The notes below the pieces were generated by a model. That model worked only from the letters and a program-made list of their open reading frames with translations. It searched no databases and was not told the origin of the DNA. Shown here in pieces: positions 1-10,374 of a stretch of 64,000 nucleotides of DNA. The DNA is from Haemophilus parainfluenzae ATCC 33392 (GTDB taxonomy: Bacteria; Pseudomonadota; Gammaproteobacteria; Enterobacterales; Pasteurellaceae): NCBI RefSeq assembly GCF_031191205.1, contig NZ_CP133470.1, forward strand, positions 1,557,501 to 1,621,500, written 5' to 3'. Numbering within the stretch: the first letter of the stretch is position 1; every line of letters starts with the position of its first letter. The position numbers and the translations under genes are program-made.

Positions 1-1062
1 GCAGCACAAACGCCTAAACAAGGCGGGCTATCCCCTGAACAAAATACACAGAAAAGTGGGGTTGAAAATCAGCCTGTTTCTGGTTATGTGGATATGCCGG
101 TGCTGTCGCAAAACATCAAAGCAAATTATTCTGCACAAGCGCAAAAGCCGATGGCTCAATCAGCGGTTGTGCATTCTTCACCTTCTCAACCTGTTTCCAC
201 GCAAACCACATCTTCATTGAATTTAGCTAGCCTTGCTGCGCTAGAGGCATTGAATCAATTAACACAAATTGAGCAATCAGAGCGCCAACATCATCATGAT
301 GAACAGCAAGCCGCCGTAGAAGAAACTTTGCATCATCTCCAAGCGTTAGATGAGCAAAAAAATTCACCAAAAATGACCGCACTTCCTGTGCGAGAGATGA
401 CACCACCGAAAGCTACGCAAACGAAAGCCTCGGTGATAAATCCAATTACTCAACAAGCAGAAGCGTTAAAGCAAGGTATTGAGACGGTTGAAAATACCAT
501 TGATGACAACGCTGAAATGGATGCGGAAGAGCAAGAAATTCTGGATGCGGAAACCTATCGTTGGGAGTGGAGCAATCCGGATTTAGCCAAAGTAGATAGC
601 GGAGTGCGTCCTTCTGATATTAAACAGGCAATGTTGAAAGATGTGACACCAGAATTGCGTGAGAAAATTATTCAAATTACGCAAAAACAAGATCCTTGGA
701 CGGATATCGTCGAACGTTCTGGGGTGATTGGCTTTTCAAAAGAGTTGGCATTAAATTGCTTTATTAAGTCGCAAACAGAAGATGAAATTCAACTCGGGCT
801 TCATTCTGAAAAAGCCCATTTAAAACAAGATCGAAATATTAAAAATTTACTGGAGCATCTTGAACGTTTATATGAAAAACCAGTCAAATTGTCGATTTTT
901 GTTGAAGATTCCGATGTTTTAACCCCGATGGATTACCGCAAAAAAGTGTATCAAGACTTACGTGAACAGGCGCGTACGGATTTACAGCAAGATAAAAAAC
1001 TGCTTTTATTACAAAAAGAGTTTGATGCGAAGTTGGATGTTGAAAGCATTCGACCCGTCTAA
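1..1062 (+). CDS. dnaX: DNA polymerase III subunit tau, C-terminal part (5' truncated)
   Basis: The reading frame is open from base 1, so the gene begins upstream of the window; only the last 353 codons are present. The visible N-terminal half is a low-complexity linker rich in Gln, Ser, Thr and Ala, followed by a charged stretch. From about codon 180 there is an ordered C-terminal domain (EWSNPDLAKV onward). This arrangement matches the tau-specific C-terminus of gamma-proteobacterial DnaX, which contacts the polymerase alpha subunit and the DnaB helicase in the replisome. The ATPase domain and any programmed frameshift site that makes gamma lie outside the window. The first ATG, at 88, is internal and not a start. 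Confidence 0.85.
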   Translation, partial: AAQTPKQGGLSPEQNTQKSGVENQPVSGYVDMPVLSQNIKANYSAQAQKPMAQSAVVHSSPSQPVSTQTTSSLNLASLAALEALNQLTQIEQSERQHHHDEQQAAVEETLHHLQALDEQKNSPKMTALPVREMTPPKATQTKASVINPITQQAEALKQGIETVENTIDDNAEMDAEEQEILDAETYRWEWSNPDLAKVDSGVRPSDIKQAMLKDVTPELREKIIQITQKQDPWTDIVERSGVIGFSKELALNCFIKSQTEDEIQLGLHSEKAHLKQDRNIKNLLEHLERLYEKPVKLSIFVEDSDVLTPMDYRKKVYQDLREQARTDLQQDKKLLLLQKEFDAKLDVESIRPV

Positions 1063-1102
1063 AACTCATTTCTCTAAATTTTAACTTTATAAAGGAAAAA
1101 AT

Positions 1103-1951
1103 ATGGCGTTTAGCTCTCTTTTTACTCTTATTGATGACATTGCATCGATTCTTGATGATGTCGCCTTGATGACCAAAATAGCAGCCAAGAAAACCGTTGG
1201 TGTAGTAGGTGATGACTTAGCCTTAAATGCTAATCAGGTAACAGGGGCATCTTCCGATCGTGAATTACCCATTGTTTGGGCTGTCACCAAAGGATCCTTA
1301 GTCAATAAAGTCATTTTAATTCCAATTGCTTTACTGCTTTCTGCATTTTTACCTTGGTTGATCGTGCCACTTTTGATGATAGGTGGGGCATATTTGTGTT
1401 TTGAAGGTGTTGAGAAAATTCTACATAAATTTATTGCTCATGAAGAGCACGAAGAAAAAACAACCTTTAATGAAGCCGCTAAAATTAAAGGGGCGATTCG
1501 TACTGATTTTATTCTTTCCGCTGAAATTATTATTATTGCATTGGGCGAATTAACCGAAGCGAGCTTGCTGACTCGCATCATTTCTCTTTCGATAGTGGGT
1601 ATTGGAATTACTATTTTTGTTTATGGCTTGGTCGCATTGATTGTTAGAGCGGATGATTTCGGTTTATACCTTATCAAAAAAGGTGGTGTGGCGAAGTCAA
1701 TCGGGAATGCAATTTTAGTGATTATGCCAAAATTTATGCGTTCACTTAGTTTTATCGGTACGCTTGCGATGTTCTTAGTCGGTGGTGGTATTTTCGTACA
1801 TAATGTGGATTTCATTCATCATTTGCTGGCTGATTATCAATTAGCTGATGGCTTATTAGGTAATGTAGCGACGTTAGTCGTGGGTGTGATCGTAGGCGCG
1901 ATTGCTTGTGCGATTGTATTACCCGCGATGAAATTATTCGGTAAACACTAA
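1103..1951 (+). CDS. yedI: DUF808 family inner-membrane protein YedI
   Basis: The 282-residue product opens with the conserved soluble segment of the DUF808/YedI family (FSSLFTLIDDIASILDDVA, then a KKTVGVVGDDLALNA motif). Several hydrophobic helices follow at about residues 68-100, 140-185 and 205-280. It is an integral inner-membrane protein of unknown biochemical function, so no substrate is proposed. The start has a good ribosome site (AAAGGAAAAA) 41 bases after the dnaX stop. The gene ends just before an uptake-signal terminator shared with convergent proA. Confidence 0.85.
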   Translation: MAFSSLFTLIDDIASILDDVALMTKIAAKKTVGVVGDDLALNANQVTGASSDRELPIVWAVTKGSLVNKVILIPIALLLSAFLPWLIVPLLMIGGAYLCFEGVEKILHKFIAHEEHEEKTTFNEAAKIKGAIRTDFILSAEIIIIALGELTEASLLTRIISLSIVGIGITIFVYGLVALIVRADDFGLYLIKKGGVAKSIGNAILVIMPKFMRSLSFIGTLAMFLVGGGIFVHNVDFIHHLLADYQLADGLLGNVATLVVGVIVGAIACAIVLPAMKLFGKH

Positions 1952-1967
1952 AAACGAGATAAAAAAT

Positions 1968-2003
1968 AACCGCACTTTGATTGTTTCAAGGTGCGGTTTT
2001 TTT
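1968..2003 (+). terminator. Terminator of yedI containing an inverted uptake-signal pair
   Basis: The arms AACCGCAC (1968-1975) and GTGCGGTT (1991-1998) are inverted and followed by a T run. The A-rich sequence on the other side lets it also serve convergent proA. Confidence 0.8.
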
Positions 2004-2017
2004 ATGGATGGAACAGA

Positions 2018-3271
2018 TTATTTGCGGGAAGTGTAATCGCCGACACAGACCCATTTATAACTGGTTAAGGCTTCTAATCCCATAGGGCCACGAGCATGAA
2101 GTTTTTGGGTACTTACCGCCACTTCTGCACCTAAACCAAATTGTCCGCCATCGGTAAATCGAGTACTTGCATTTACATACACGGCTGCTGCATCCACTTG
2201 ATTGATAAATTGTGTGGCTAGTCGTTGATTTTCCGTCAAGATACTTTCTGAATGTTGTGTGCCATATTCACGAATGTGAGCAATTGCCTCATCCATGTCT
2301 TCAACTACTACGACATTGAGATCTAATGAGCCCCATTCTTGGCGTAGCGCTTGTTCGGTCACTTCTTGCACATCGACATTTGCAGCTTGAAGAATCGAAA
2401 GTGCGGTCGATTTTGCATGGAATTTTACTTTTTTCTCGGCTAAATATTTCGCGAGTTTTGGTAGGAAGGTTTCTGCAATCGAGCGTTGAACTAAAAGTGT
2501 TTCCAATGTATTACATGTGCTTGGACGTTGGCATTTTGCATTCGCAATCACCGCAAGGGCTTTTTCTTGGTCAGCGCTTTCTTCTACAAAAAGATGGCAA
2601 ACACCCACACCACCGACAATCACTGGAATGGTAGAGTGTTGTTTACAAAGCTCATGTAAACCTGCTCCGCCACGAGGGATAATCATATCCACGTAGCGAT
2701 CCAATTTAAGCAGTTGCATCACAAGTTCACGATTCGGATCGGTAATCGCTTGGACTGCATAGCGTGGTAAGCTCGCTTGTTCAAGGGCATTTTGTACCAC
2801 TTCTACTAAAATTTGGTTGGAATGTTGTGTTTCTTTTCCTCCACGTAAAATCACGGCATTCCCAGTTTTTAAGCAAAGGCTCGCCACATCAATGGTGACG
2901 TTGGGACGCGCTTCGTAAATGGTACCAATCACGCCAAGCGGAGTGCGAACTCGTTCGATCTTTAATCCGCTATCTAAGGTGCCCCCATCAATGATTTTCC
3001 CCACTGGATCTGCGAGAGAAATCACATGGCGTACATCATTCGCAATGCCTTTTAGGCGATCTTCGGTTAATAAGAGGCGGTCAATTAAGGCTTCAGATAA
3101 GACGTTTTGTTTCGCGATTTCAATATCTTTTTGGTTTGCCGCAAGAATACGCTCCGCTTGTTGTTCTAATTGATCTGCAATAATACTGAGCGCATGATTT
3201 TTTTCAGTGGTGTTTAACTGCGCTAAAATAAAGGCTGCATCTTTGGCCTGTTTACCCATTTGTTCTAACAT
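2018..3271 (-). CDS. proA: Glutamate-5-semialdehyde dehydrogenase (gamma-glutamyl phosphate reductase)
   Basis: The 417-residue protein is a full-length ProA of the aldehyde dehydrogenase superfamily. It catalyses NADPH-dependent reduction of gamma-glutamyl phosphate to glutamate-5-semialdehyde, the second step of cytoplasmic proline synthesis. Visible marks are the family N-terminus ([15 protein letters not shown]), the nucleotide-binding region around [20 protein letters not shown], and the catalytic cysteine in [14 protein letters not shown] at about residue 255. The C-terminal [18 protein letters not shown] is also typical. No proB is adjacent, so proline synthesis genes are dispersed, as in other Haemophilus. 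Confidence 0.96.
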   Translation of the reverse strand: MLEQMGKQAKDAAFILAQLNTTEKNHALSIIADQLEQQAERILAANQKDIEIAKQNVLSEALIDRLLLTEDRLKGIANDVRHVISLADPVGKIIDGGTLDSGLKIERVRTPLGVIGTIYEARPNVTIDVASLCLKTGNAVILRGGKETQHSNQILVEVVQNALEQASLPRYAVQAITDPNRELVMQLLKLDRYVDMIIPRGGAGLHELCKQHSTIPVIVGGVGVCHLFVEESADQEKALAVIANAKCQRPSTCNTLETLLVQRSIAETFLPKLAKYLAEKKVKFHAKSTALSILQAANVDVQEVTEQALRQEWGSLDLNVVVVEDMDEAIAHIREYGTQHSESILTENQRLATQFINQVDAAAVYVNASTRFTDGGQFGLGAEVAVSTQKLHARGPMGLEALTSYKWVCVGDYTSRK

Positions 3272-3478
3272 ATCGAATCCCTTGTTATTTCAACAAAAAT
3301 ATGGTGTAGCTTATCGTAAAAATGAGCAAGGTGAAATGATTAAAATTAAGGATTTTGTGAATTATGAGTAATGATTTATCATCTAGTCAGTTTATATCCC
3401 GTGAATAGGGTGCGATTTGAGAATTTATAAATCCTACTTAAGTCTTAATATTTCTTAAACAATAAAATAAAGGTTTGT

Positions 3479-3859
3479 ATGACATTATTTGAAGAGTGTG
3501 TAGAAGCTCTTTCAGACGATTTTAGTCTCCTGACAGAGGAGGATGAGAAAGAGGTTCTAAATATTTTTTATAAATATCCATTTGAGTATGGAAATATAGA
3601 TAAATTAAAGGAAGGTGTTGTTACTTTAAAATTTGATAAATTGATTAAATTGGTTGAAGAAAAAGTTAAATCTTCAGAAGTTTATGTTTTAGCCGATATA
3701 AATGGAGTACCTATCTTTAAAACTAATTTATTCTTAGCTTTAGAAAAAATAGATGATATATCTGCATTATCAACAAAAGTGTTTTTGCTTGGGGATGGTT
3801 ATTTGGCTCAAATAGTGCCCAAAACACCTCCATTAGATATTGTAGCCTTGAATTCTTAG
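3479..3859 (+). CDS. Small acidic hypothetical protein, possible orphan immunity protein
   Basis: I do not recognise this 126-residue, AT-rich gene with certainty. The product is acidic and soluble, with no signal peptide or membrane segment, and begins MTLFEECVEALSDDFSLL. Its size, composition and isolation between unrelated genes resemble immunity proteins of contact-dependent inhibition or related polymorphic toxins, but that is an impression, not a match. A ribosome site (AAAGG) lies just upstream. No toxin or CdiA fragment is visible nearby. The flanking intergenic regions (3272-3478 and 3860-4015) are AT-rich and hold nothing else I can name. Confidence 0.6.
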   Translation: MTLFEECVEALSDDFSLLTEEDEKEVLNIFYKYPFEYGNIDKLKEGVVTLKFDKLIKLVEEKVKSSEVYVLADINGVPIFKTNLFLALEKIDDISALSTKVFLLGDGYLAQIVPKTPPLDIVALNS

Positions 3860-4015
3860 TAGTTTGTGAGTCTGGGATTTTAGCATTGTACAATCAAAGT
3901 GTTAGAACATAAAATGTGTTTGGTTTTTAAGAAATTTTTAAATGCTTTTATCTTATGACCCATCATACTATCTCTTTAATTAGAGAAATCTAAATTTAAA
4001 TCTTATCCATTATTT

Positions 4016-4678
4016 CTATTTCGTTTTCTTCGGTAATTTATCATGAGTTTCCTCTTCTTGCTCTTGGAAATCGAAAACAGGCAATCCCCAACCAAATCGA
4101 ACTGCAAGTAAGCGCAATGCAAAACCACTGAATAACGTGAGTAAAATTGAAAGTGTGTGTTCAACTTGAATGTGTTGTAATGCCATATACATAGCGCCAG
4201 AGAAGAATGACACGCTGGCGTAAAGTTCCTTTTGGAACACAAGGGGAATGCGGTTACAAAGTAAATCACGTAATACACCACCAAATGCACCTGTCACCGT
4301 TGCAGCAATGGATGTCACGGTAAAGCCATAGCCCATATCAATGGCAATTTGTGCACCGATAATGGAATATACGATTAACCCTAAGGCATCTAATACCAAG
4401 AAAATCGTGCGGAAGTAGCGCATGAAATGTTTGATGAAGGGCGCGATAAAAACGGTTAATACCGCTGCACCAGCCACCATAATGAAATATTCAGGATGTT
4501 TAACCCAGCCAAGCGGGTAGTGTCCAAGTAAGACATCGCGTACCGAACCGCCACCAATCGCCGTCACACAGGCAATAATAATTACCCCGAAAATATCCAT
4601 TTTTTCTCGTCCAGCGGCTAATGCACCGGTAATTCCTTCGGCTGTTATTCCAATAATATAAAGTACGCTTAATAGCAT
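4016..4678 (-). CDS. Trimeric intracellular cation (TRIC/UPF0126) channel family protein, YicG-like
   Basis: The product has 220 residues and about seven hydrophobic segments. It shows the internal duplication typical of the UPF0126/TRIC family: one half carries [11 protein letters not shown] (about residues 41-51) and the second [11 protein letters not shown] (about residues 129-139). Bacterial TRIC homologues are trimeric inner-membrane channels thought to conduct monovalent cations; related YicG proteins have been linked to glycine uptake in some bacteria, so the substrate is left open. The C-terminal tail is charged ([11 protein letters not shown]). It is divergent from the membrane protein at 4812. 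Confidence 0.85.
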   Translation of the reverse strand: MLLSVLYIIGITAEGITGALAAGREKMDIFGVIIIACVTAIGGGSVRDVLLGHYPLGWVKHPEYFIMVAGAAVLTVFIAPFIKHFMRYFRTIFLVLDALGLIVYSIIGAQIAIDMGYGFTVTSIAATVTGAFGGVLRDLLCNRIPLVFQKELYASVSFFSGAMYMALQHIQVEHTLSILLTLFSGFALRLLAVRFGWGLPVFDFQEQEEETHDKLPKKTK

Positions 4679-4811
4679 TTTTTTGTGGTTCCTAAAGTGC
4701 GGTTATAATTTTTCTTATTTTAAAAGGGAATGAGTCAAAATGCACGAAAGCCATTAAAAAAAGCTGTAAATTTTGGCATAATGACGCCTTCTTTTTCTAA
4801 TCGAGAATCTT

Positions 4812-5612
4812 ATGTCAGAAGAACAATCCAAACCCTTAGTCGTATTTCTTGCTCTCTTGCCAATTGGGTTGCTATTAATGATCGAGTTTTTTGCAGAGTC
4901 TTTGCAATCTGCTGAAAAATTGATTCCTCATTTAGCCTTTGGTGTGCTGATTGCTCAGTTACTTTGTTTGGTAGCCTTTATTAAAGGCGAAATTTGTCCA
5001 GGACAACGCGGACGTTTAATCAAAGCAAATGTCTGTTTTGCACTTTATTGGTTAGTTTGGCTTGGAATGAGCTTAGCCTCACCACATCATTACGTGATGA
5101 CTGATATTGTCAGTTTATGTGGATTATCTGCTGTATATGCAGTATGGAAACAACCTAAGGATGAGGTCGCTCGCCGTGGTTTTCTCTTAATGGCATCGTT
5201 GGTGAGTGGATTGGGTGTGATTGCGTATTTGATGATTTTCTTTGGCAATCCAACACCAAATTTCGTGCAATATAATCCATTGTCACAAGCGGTGATGGGG
5301 GTATTATTGGCGAATTTATGCTTGTCTGTTTCTCGTAATCGTTTACAAGGTTTTATTGCATTACTGCCGTTATTGATGATTTTATTGCTTGCGCTAAATG
5401 CTTTGGCAGTACTGATCTTTATTATTTATCAAGATGTAAGTGCGGTCAGTTTTGATGGTGTTTTCGCATACGGTATTTATTTTGTTCTTCATTTAATAAT
5501 AGCTGGGGTATTGCTTTTACACAGTGTCAATAAATGGAAACTCAGTTATAACAGCTTACTCATTTTGTTCTTTATGGCGGCGAGTTTAGCTGTTTGGGCG
5601 ATGTTTATTTAA
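4812..5612 (+). CDS. Multispanning membrane protein of unknown function
   Basis: The 266-residue product has roughly eight hydrophobic helices with short loops, and its charged residues lie in N-terminal and inter-helix positions. I recognise no functional motif. The stop overlaps the start of the next gene (a DMT-family exporter) by one base (TAATG), so the two are very probably translationally coupled and may act together. The start at 4812 (MSEEQSKPLVV) is preferred because the hydrophobic region begins directly after it. A function should not be assigned. Confidence 0.75.
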   Translation: MSEEQSKPLVVFLALLPIGLLLMIEFFAESLQSAEKLIPHLAFGVLIAQLLCLVAFIKGEICPGQRGRLIKANVCFALYWLVWLGMSLASPHHYVMTDIVSLCGLSAVYAVWKQPKDEVARRGFLLMASLVSGLGVIAYLMIFFGNPTPNFVQYNPLSQAVMGVLLANLCLSVSRNRLQGFIALLPLLMILLLALNALAVLIFIIYQDVSAVSFDGVFAYGIYFVLHLIIAGVLLLHSVNKWKLSYNSLLILFFMAASLAVWAMFI

Positions 5613-6490
5613 TGGATAAAATAAAATCTTATGCCGCCCCGATGTTAGTGGTGGGCTGCGTACTATTCGGTTTAGGAAGCCTGATTGTTAAGTTTGTGCC
5701 AGTGGGTGGTTATGCCATTGCATTTTGGCGTTTACTTCTTGCCTCTTTTATTTTCTGGTTCTTAATGAAATTAAAAAGACAGCGTTTCCCGAAAAGCCGT
5801 AAAGCGATCATGTATGCCGTATTATCCGGTATCTTTTTAGCCTTTGATTTATCTTTTTGGCATGAAAGTGTATATGCGGTGGGGCCAGGCATTTCAACCT
5901 TGTTGAATAGCTTGCAGATTTTCTTCTTGGCGGCAATTGGGTATTTATTCTTTGGCGAATGTCAAAGCAAACTACAAATGTTAAGTCTATTTTTAGCGGT
6001 TGTGGGAGTTGTCTTAATCACAGGGGAAGAACTACAATATAATTTTGAAGGGATGTACGGCATTATCATTGGGCTCATTTCTGCAGGCATGCTTGCAGCC
6101 TCAATGGTTATGATTAAAAAGGTGCACGAAGAAGAACCCACCGCTTTATTTTCGTTAATGTTTATTTTGAGTTTGAGTGGTGCTTTCGTCTTAATTATTC
6201 CTTCGCTAATTTTTAATTCCTATAACCTCTATCCTACCACTTTCACCGATTGGGGATTAGTCTTCATTTATGGTGCTGTGATGCAATGTGTCGCCTGGGG
6301 CATGATTGCTTATACCATTCCTTATTTATCGTTAGGTTTAACCGGTTTGTTGCTTCTTTCTGAACCGGTGGTTGCGCTCGTAATTGATTATTTTGGATTA
6401 GATAAGCCCATCAATCATTGGCAATGGGCGGGGGCAGTGCTGACATTAGTGGCGATTTATCTGGGCTCTCAAAAAAACAAAACCACTTAA
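5612..6490 (+). CDS. DMT superfamily (EamA-type) transporter
   Basis: The ATG start at 5612 overlaps the preceding stop; a TTG six codons upstream is possible but less likely. The product of about 292 residues has ten predicted helices made of two EamA repeats. The first includes GSLIVKFVPVGGYAIAFWRL (about residues 20-40) and the second begins around residue 150, with SLGLTGLLLLSEPVVALV typical of the last helices. Members export amino acids, nucleotides or other metabolites by proton antiport across the inner membrane; the substrate cannot be told from sequence. It is coupled to the upstream membrane protein and followed by an uptake-signal terminator. Confidence 0.85.
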   Translation: MDKIKSYAAPMLVVGCVLFGLGSLIVKFVPVGGYAIAFWRLLLASFIFWFLMKLKRQRFPKSRKAIMYAVLSGIFLAFDLSFWHESVYAVGPGISTLLNSLQIFFLAAIGYLFFGECQSKLQMLSLFLAVVGVVLITGEELQYNFEGMYGIIIGLISAGMLAASMVMIKKVHEEEPTALFSLMFILSLSGAFVLIIPSLIFNSYNLYPTTFTDWGLVFIYGAVMQCVAWGMIAYTIPYLSLGLTGLLLLSEPVVALVIDYFGLDKPINHWQWAGAVLTLVAIYLGSQKNKTT

Positions 6491-6496
6491 AACAAA

Positions 6497-6523
6497 AAAG
6501 TGCGGTAAATTTCACCGCACTTT
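6497..6523 (+). terminator. Inverted uptake-signal terminator after the DMT transporter
   Basis: The arms AAAGTGCGGT and ACCGCACTTT form a 10-bp stem with a 7-base loop. The flanking A and T runs allow termination in both directions, serving also the - strand gene ending at 6543. Confidence 0.75.
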
Positions 6524-6542
6524 GTCTTCACATTAAACCAAA

Positions 6543-6761
6543 TTACTCAGCTGCTTTCTTTTTCAAGTATTGATAGAGCTCGTCTTTAATCCGTAATTTT
6601 TCTTTTTTCAAGTTCTCAATTTCCGTATGAGTAGCGAGTTCTATGTTATCAATCTTATTTTTGATCTCTTGGTCTAACACATTGTGTTTTTCAAACAAGC
6701 GATCGAAATAAGCATCTTTATTTTTGAGATTAGTAATTAAATCGCGAAATTCAGGAAACAT
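6543..6761 (-). CDS. YdcH-like (DUF465) small coiled-coil protein
   Basis: The product has 72 residues and starts MFPEFRDLITNLK. Two heptad-rich helices follow, with the signature NVLDQEIKNKIDN and LKKEKLRIKDELYQYLKK. That pattern and length are typical of DUF465/YdcH proteins, small cytoplasmic helical hairpins of unknown role. The gene stands alone, divergent from serS, with 238 bases to the serS start in which I see one isolated uptake signal but no other gene. Confidence 0.85.
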   Translation of the reverse strand: MFPEFRDLITNLKNKDAYFDRLFEKHNVLDQEIKNKIDNIELATHTEIENLKKEKLRIKDELYQYLKKKAAE

Positions 6762-6990
6762 TGGTTACTCCTCTTGGTTAACGTTCATTTTCATTATAGA
6801 ACTTTTTTTTGCTGTTTCTAGTGCCTCATTCTCAGAATTTGACAGAGATCACAAAATTAAATCATGGCAAAGTGCGGTCATAAAATTGGATGTTTTTGAA
6901 GAGGTTAATAAAAGAAAAATCAGGGTTTTAACTGGTTTATTTGCTCAAAGCACGCTAGAATAAAGGTATCTGTTTCATAATGAAAAATAG

Positions 6991-8289
<1,299 letters not shown>

Positions 8290-8312
8290 TTAATAATATA
8301 TTAATTCAATTT

Positions 8313-8338
8313 AGGGCTAATTTTTATTAGCCCTTTCT
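8313..8338 (+). terminator. Terminator of serS
   Basis: The stem AGGGCTAAT/ATTAGCCCT (9 bp) has a TTTT loop and is followed by a T-rich run (TTCTTTC). Confidence 0.8.
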
Positions 8339-8445
8339 TTCATTTAGAGCAATGAGATTTTTATTCTAGTCTTTGAGATAAATCCACATCAATATTCGTG
8401 CTTTTATAGGTAATCTTATAAGGTATCAATTTTAGGAGAATAATA

Positions 8446-9390
8446 ATGACTGATAAACGACCTTTTCCTTTGCCAACTGGGTATTTCGCGATCCCATTAG
8501 GCTTGGGTGCCTTGTCTTTAGCCTGGCTGCATATGGGCAATACGCTCTCTTTTTCTCGAAATGTGAGTGATATTATTGGATTAATTTCTGTTTCAGTATG
8601 GGCACTTTTCGTCTTGCTCTATATTTATAAAATGATTTATTTCTCTCATGAAGTACGAGATGAATATTGTTGTCCGATACGTTTTTCTTTTCTCGCCTTA
8701 ATACCGATTACAACCATGTTAAGCGGGGATGTTCTATATCGTTGGTATCCTCTCATTGGTGAGGGATTAATTTGGATTGGTACAATTGGGCAATTGTTGT
8801 TTGCTTCTGTGCGTATTAGTGCATTATGGAAAGATGGCACATTTGAGCAGAAATCGACACTACCACCATTTTATTTACCCTCTGTAGCCACTAACTTTAC
8901 CAGTGCGGCTTCATTGGGCTTGCTAGGCTATCAAGATTTAGGCTATTTGTTTTTAGGGGCTGGGATGATTGCGTGGATTATTTATGAACCGGCATTATTA
9001 CAGCGCTTACGTGTGTTGCAGATTGAACCTCAATTTCGTCCAACTATGGGGATCATTTTAGCGCCAGCATTTGTGGGCTCGTCGGCTTACTTGTCGCTTA
9101 ATGGAGGAGAGATTGATCTTTTCGTTAAGCTCTTATGGGGATACGGCTTTTTACAAATGTTCTTTTTAATTCGCCTTTTCCCTTGGATTAGTGAAAAAGG
9201 GCTGAATATTGGTTTTTGGTCTTTTTCATTCGGATTAGCTTCTTTAGCAAACGGGGCAGTTTCTTTTGTTCATCATAACGTACTGAGCGGGTTGGCAAAC
9301 GGTGCGTTTATCTTTGCTAACTTGATGATTAGTGGCTTAGTACTGATGACGCTAGTAAAGCTCTTAAAAGGACAATTTTGGTTAAAGTAG
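8446..9390 (+). CDS. tehA: TehA/SLAC1-family anion channel (tellurite resistance, C4-dicarboxylate transporter family)
   Basis: The 314-residue protein has ten hydrophobic helices and closely follows the H. influenzae TehA pattern: KRPFPLPTGYFAIPLGLGAL at the N-terminus, then FSFLALIPITTMLSGD and PPFYLPSVATNFTSAASLGL. Residue 262 is Phe within FSFGLASLA, the position of the pore-occluding phenylalanine in the solved Haemophilus TehA structure. TehA homologues are trimeric inner-membrane anion channels related to plant SLAC1. Overexpression gives tellurite resistance in E. coli, but the native substrate is not settled. A ribosome site (TAGGAG) precedes the start. No tehB is adjacent. Confidence 0.9.
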   Translation: MTDKRPFPLPTGYFAIPLGLGALSLAWLHMGNTLSFSRNVSDIIGLISVSVWALFVLLYIYKMIYFSHEVRDEYCCPIRFSFLALIPITTMLSGDVLYRWYPLIGEGLIWIGTIGQLLFASVRISALWKDGTFEQKSTLPPFYLPSVATNFTSAASLGLLGYQDLGYLFLGAGMIAWIIYEPALLQRLRVLQIEPQFRPTMGIILAPAFVGSSAYLSLNGGEIDLFVKLLWGYGFLQMFFLIRLFPWISEKGLNIGFWSFSFGLASLANGAVSFVHHNVLSGLANGAFIFANLMISGLVLMTLVKLLKGQFWLK

Positions 9391-9397
9391 TGTAAAC

Positions 9398-9431
9398 AAA
9401 AAGTGCGGTTAAAAATGACCGCACTTTTTTT
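9398..9431 (+). terminator. Inverted uptake-signal terminator after tehA
   Basis: The arms AAAAAGTGCGGT and ACCGCACTTTTT form a 12-bp stem followed by T residues. It lies between tehA and the convergent GntR repressor gene, and may work for both. Confidence 0.85.
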
Positions 9432-9468
9432 ATGAATTTTTAAATCACAGCTTATCATTGACAAAAAA

Positions 9469-10182
9469 TTAGACATGTCGTTTTGCTGTTGATGTAAATG
9501 CAATTTTATCTGGTCGATAACTAATACTCCCATATTGAAACGGTCGACCATCAGCCAAATAAGTGGTACTCGTCACATTCACAACCATGTCATACTCACC
9601 AAGATCGATCGCATTTTTTTCTTCTTCATTCGCATAGCGAAAGACAATTTTTCGTTGTGAGTGACTAATTTTTAATTTTAATTCGTTTTCTAAATAGTGA
9701 TAAATAGAGTGCTCAGCGATTTCTCGGCTAATAAAAGGCACGATGCGGCGATCAAAATAAGAAACCTCATATTCAACGGCTTCGCCATCAATTTCACGGA
9801 GGCGAGCAATACGGTAGAAATCGATCTGATCGTCGACATTAAAAATATGCATCAGCTCTTCTTCACCTTGCACAATATACAAGCTGGTTAATGTGGTTTT
9901 TACTTGATGTGTTGAGGCACTATTTAATTCGCTGACGGTTTTAATTTCGGAAAGCATTTGTGGTTTAGATAAATCATGTTTTAAAACAATCGAATTTCTG
10001 CCTTGTTGCTTTTGAATATAACCATCGATTTCAAGTAAAGAAAGCGCTTTTCGAATAGTATCTTTGGAAAAACCATAGCTTTGCATGAGTTCATTTTCAC
10101 TCGGGAGTTCTTGCAATGGCGCTAAATTACCATTGTTAATTTGGCTTTTTATCTCGTTATAGACCTGCTTGTACTTGCTCAT
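9469..10182 (-). CDS. GntR/HutC-family repressor, TreR-like, of the maltose/maltodextrin cassette
   Basis: The 237-residue protein has an N-terminal winged helix-turn-helix (residues 1-70: LPSENELMQSYGFSKDTIRK, then LLEIDGYIQKQQGRNSIV) and a C-terminal UTRA sensor domain (about residues 90-230). The layout resembles TreR of Firmicutes, which senses a phosphorylated disaccharide. Here the neighbours are malQ, glgP and a maltose/glucose PTS gene rather than a trehalose-phosphate hydrolase, so the inducer may be maltose-6'-phosphate or glucose-6-phosphate. It is divergent from malQ, and the 192-bp gap holds two palindromic sites suited to repressor binding. Autoregulation is likely but not shown. 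Confidence 0.85.
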   Translation of the reverse strand: MSKYKQVYNEIKSQINNGNLAPLQELPSENELMQSYGFSKDTIRKALSLLEIDGYIQKQQGRNSIVLKHDLSKPQMLSEIKTVSELNSASTHQVKTTLTSLYIVQGEEELMHIFNVDDQIDFYRIARLREIDGEAVEYEVSYFDRRIVPFISREIAEHSIYHYLENELKLKISHSQRKIVFRYANEEEKNAIDLGEYDMVVNVTSTTYLADGRPFQYGSISYRPDKIAFTSTAKRHV

Positions 10183-10244
10183 TTCTTATCCTTTTATCAG
10201 CCGCTCCATAAATGTGTTAATAGCATATCATAAAATCCTTAATG

Positions 10245-10256
10245 TTATACGTATAA
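10245..10256. promoter_or_regulatory. Candidate operator 1 of the GntR repressor
   Basis: TTATACGTATAA is a perfect 12-bp palindrome in the gap between the divergent repressor and malQ. It shares the ACGTAT core with operator 2, centred 52 bp away (about five helical turns), which would place two dimers on the same DNA face. Assignment to this repressor is inference from position and symmetry. Confidence 0.55.
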
Positions 10257-10296
10257 ATTTTAATGAAAACCAATCTTTTACGAAAATGTTTTAAAC

Positions 10297-10308
10297 TTTT
10301 ACGTATAT
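10297..10308. promoter_or_regulatory. Candidate operator 2 of the GntR repressor
   Basis: TTTTACGTATAT is an imperfect copy of the 10245 palindrome, centred on the same ACGT. It lies immediately upstream of the putative malQ -35 element, where a bound repressor would hinder RNA polymerase. Confidence 0.5.
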
Positions 10309-10312
10309 GTTG

Positions 10313-10340
10313 TTGCATTAAAATATGTTTAGGTTAGAAT
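10313..10340 (+). promoter_or_regulatory. Putative sigma-70 promoter of the malQ operon
   Basis: TTGCAT (10313-10318) and TAGAAT (10335-10340) are separated by 16 bp. The start codon of malQ follows 35 bases later with an AAAGGAG ribosome site. Operator 2 abuts the -35 element. Confidence 0.5.
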
Positions 10341-10374
10341 AAGCGAAAAATGATGACGTCCTAAAGGAGATATT

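Noticed and set aside
4003..4290. 95-codon - strand frame overlapping the TRIC-type channel gene
   Set aside because: Same-strand shadow in another frame of the channel gene, with irregular composition.
6724..6963. 79-codon + strand frame between the YdcH-like gene and serS
   Set aside because: It overlaps the - strand gene, has no ribosome site or family likeness and contains an uptake signal in frame.
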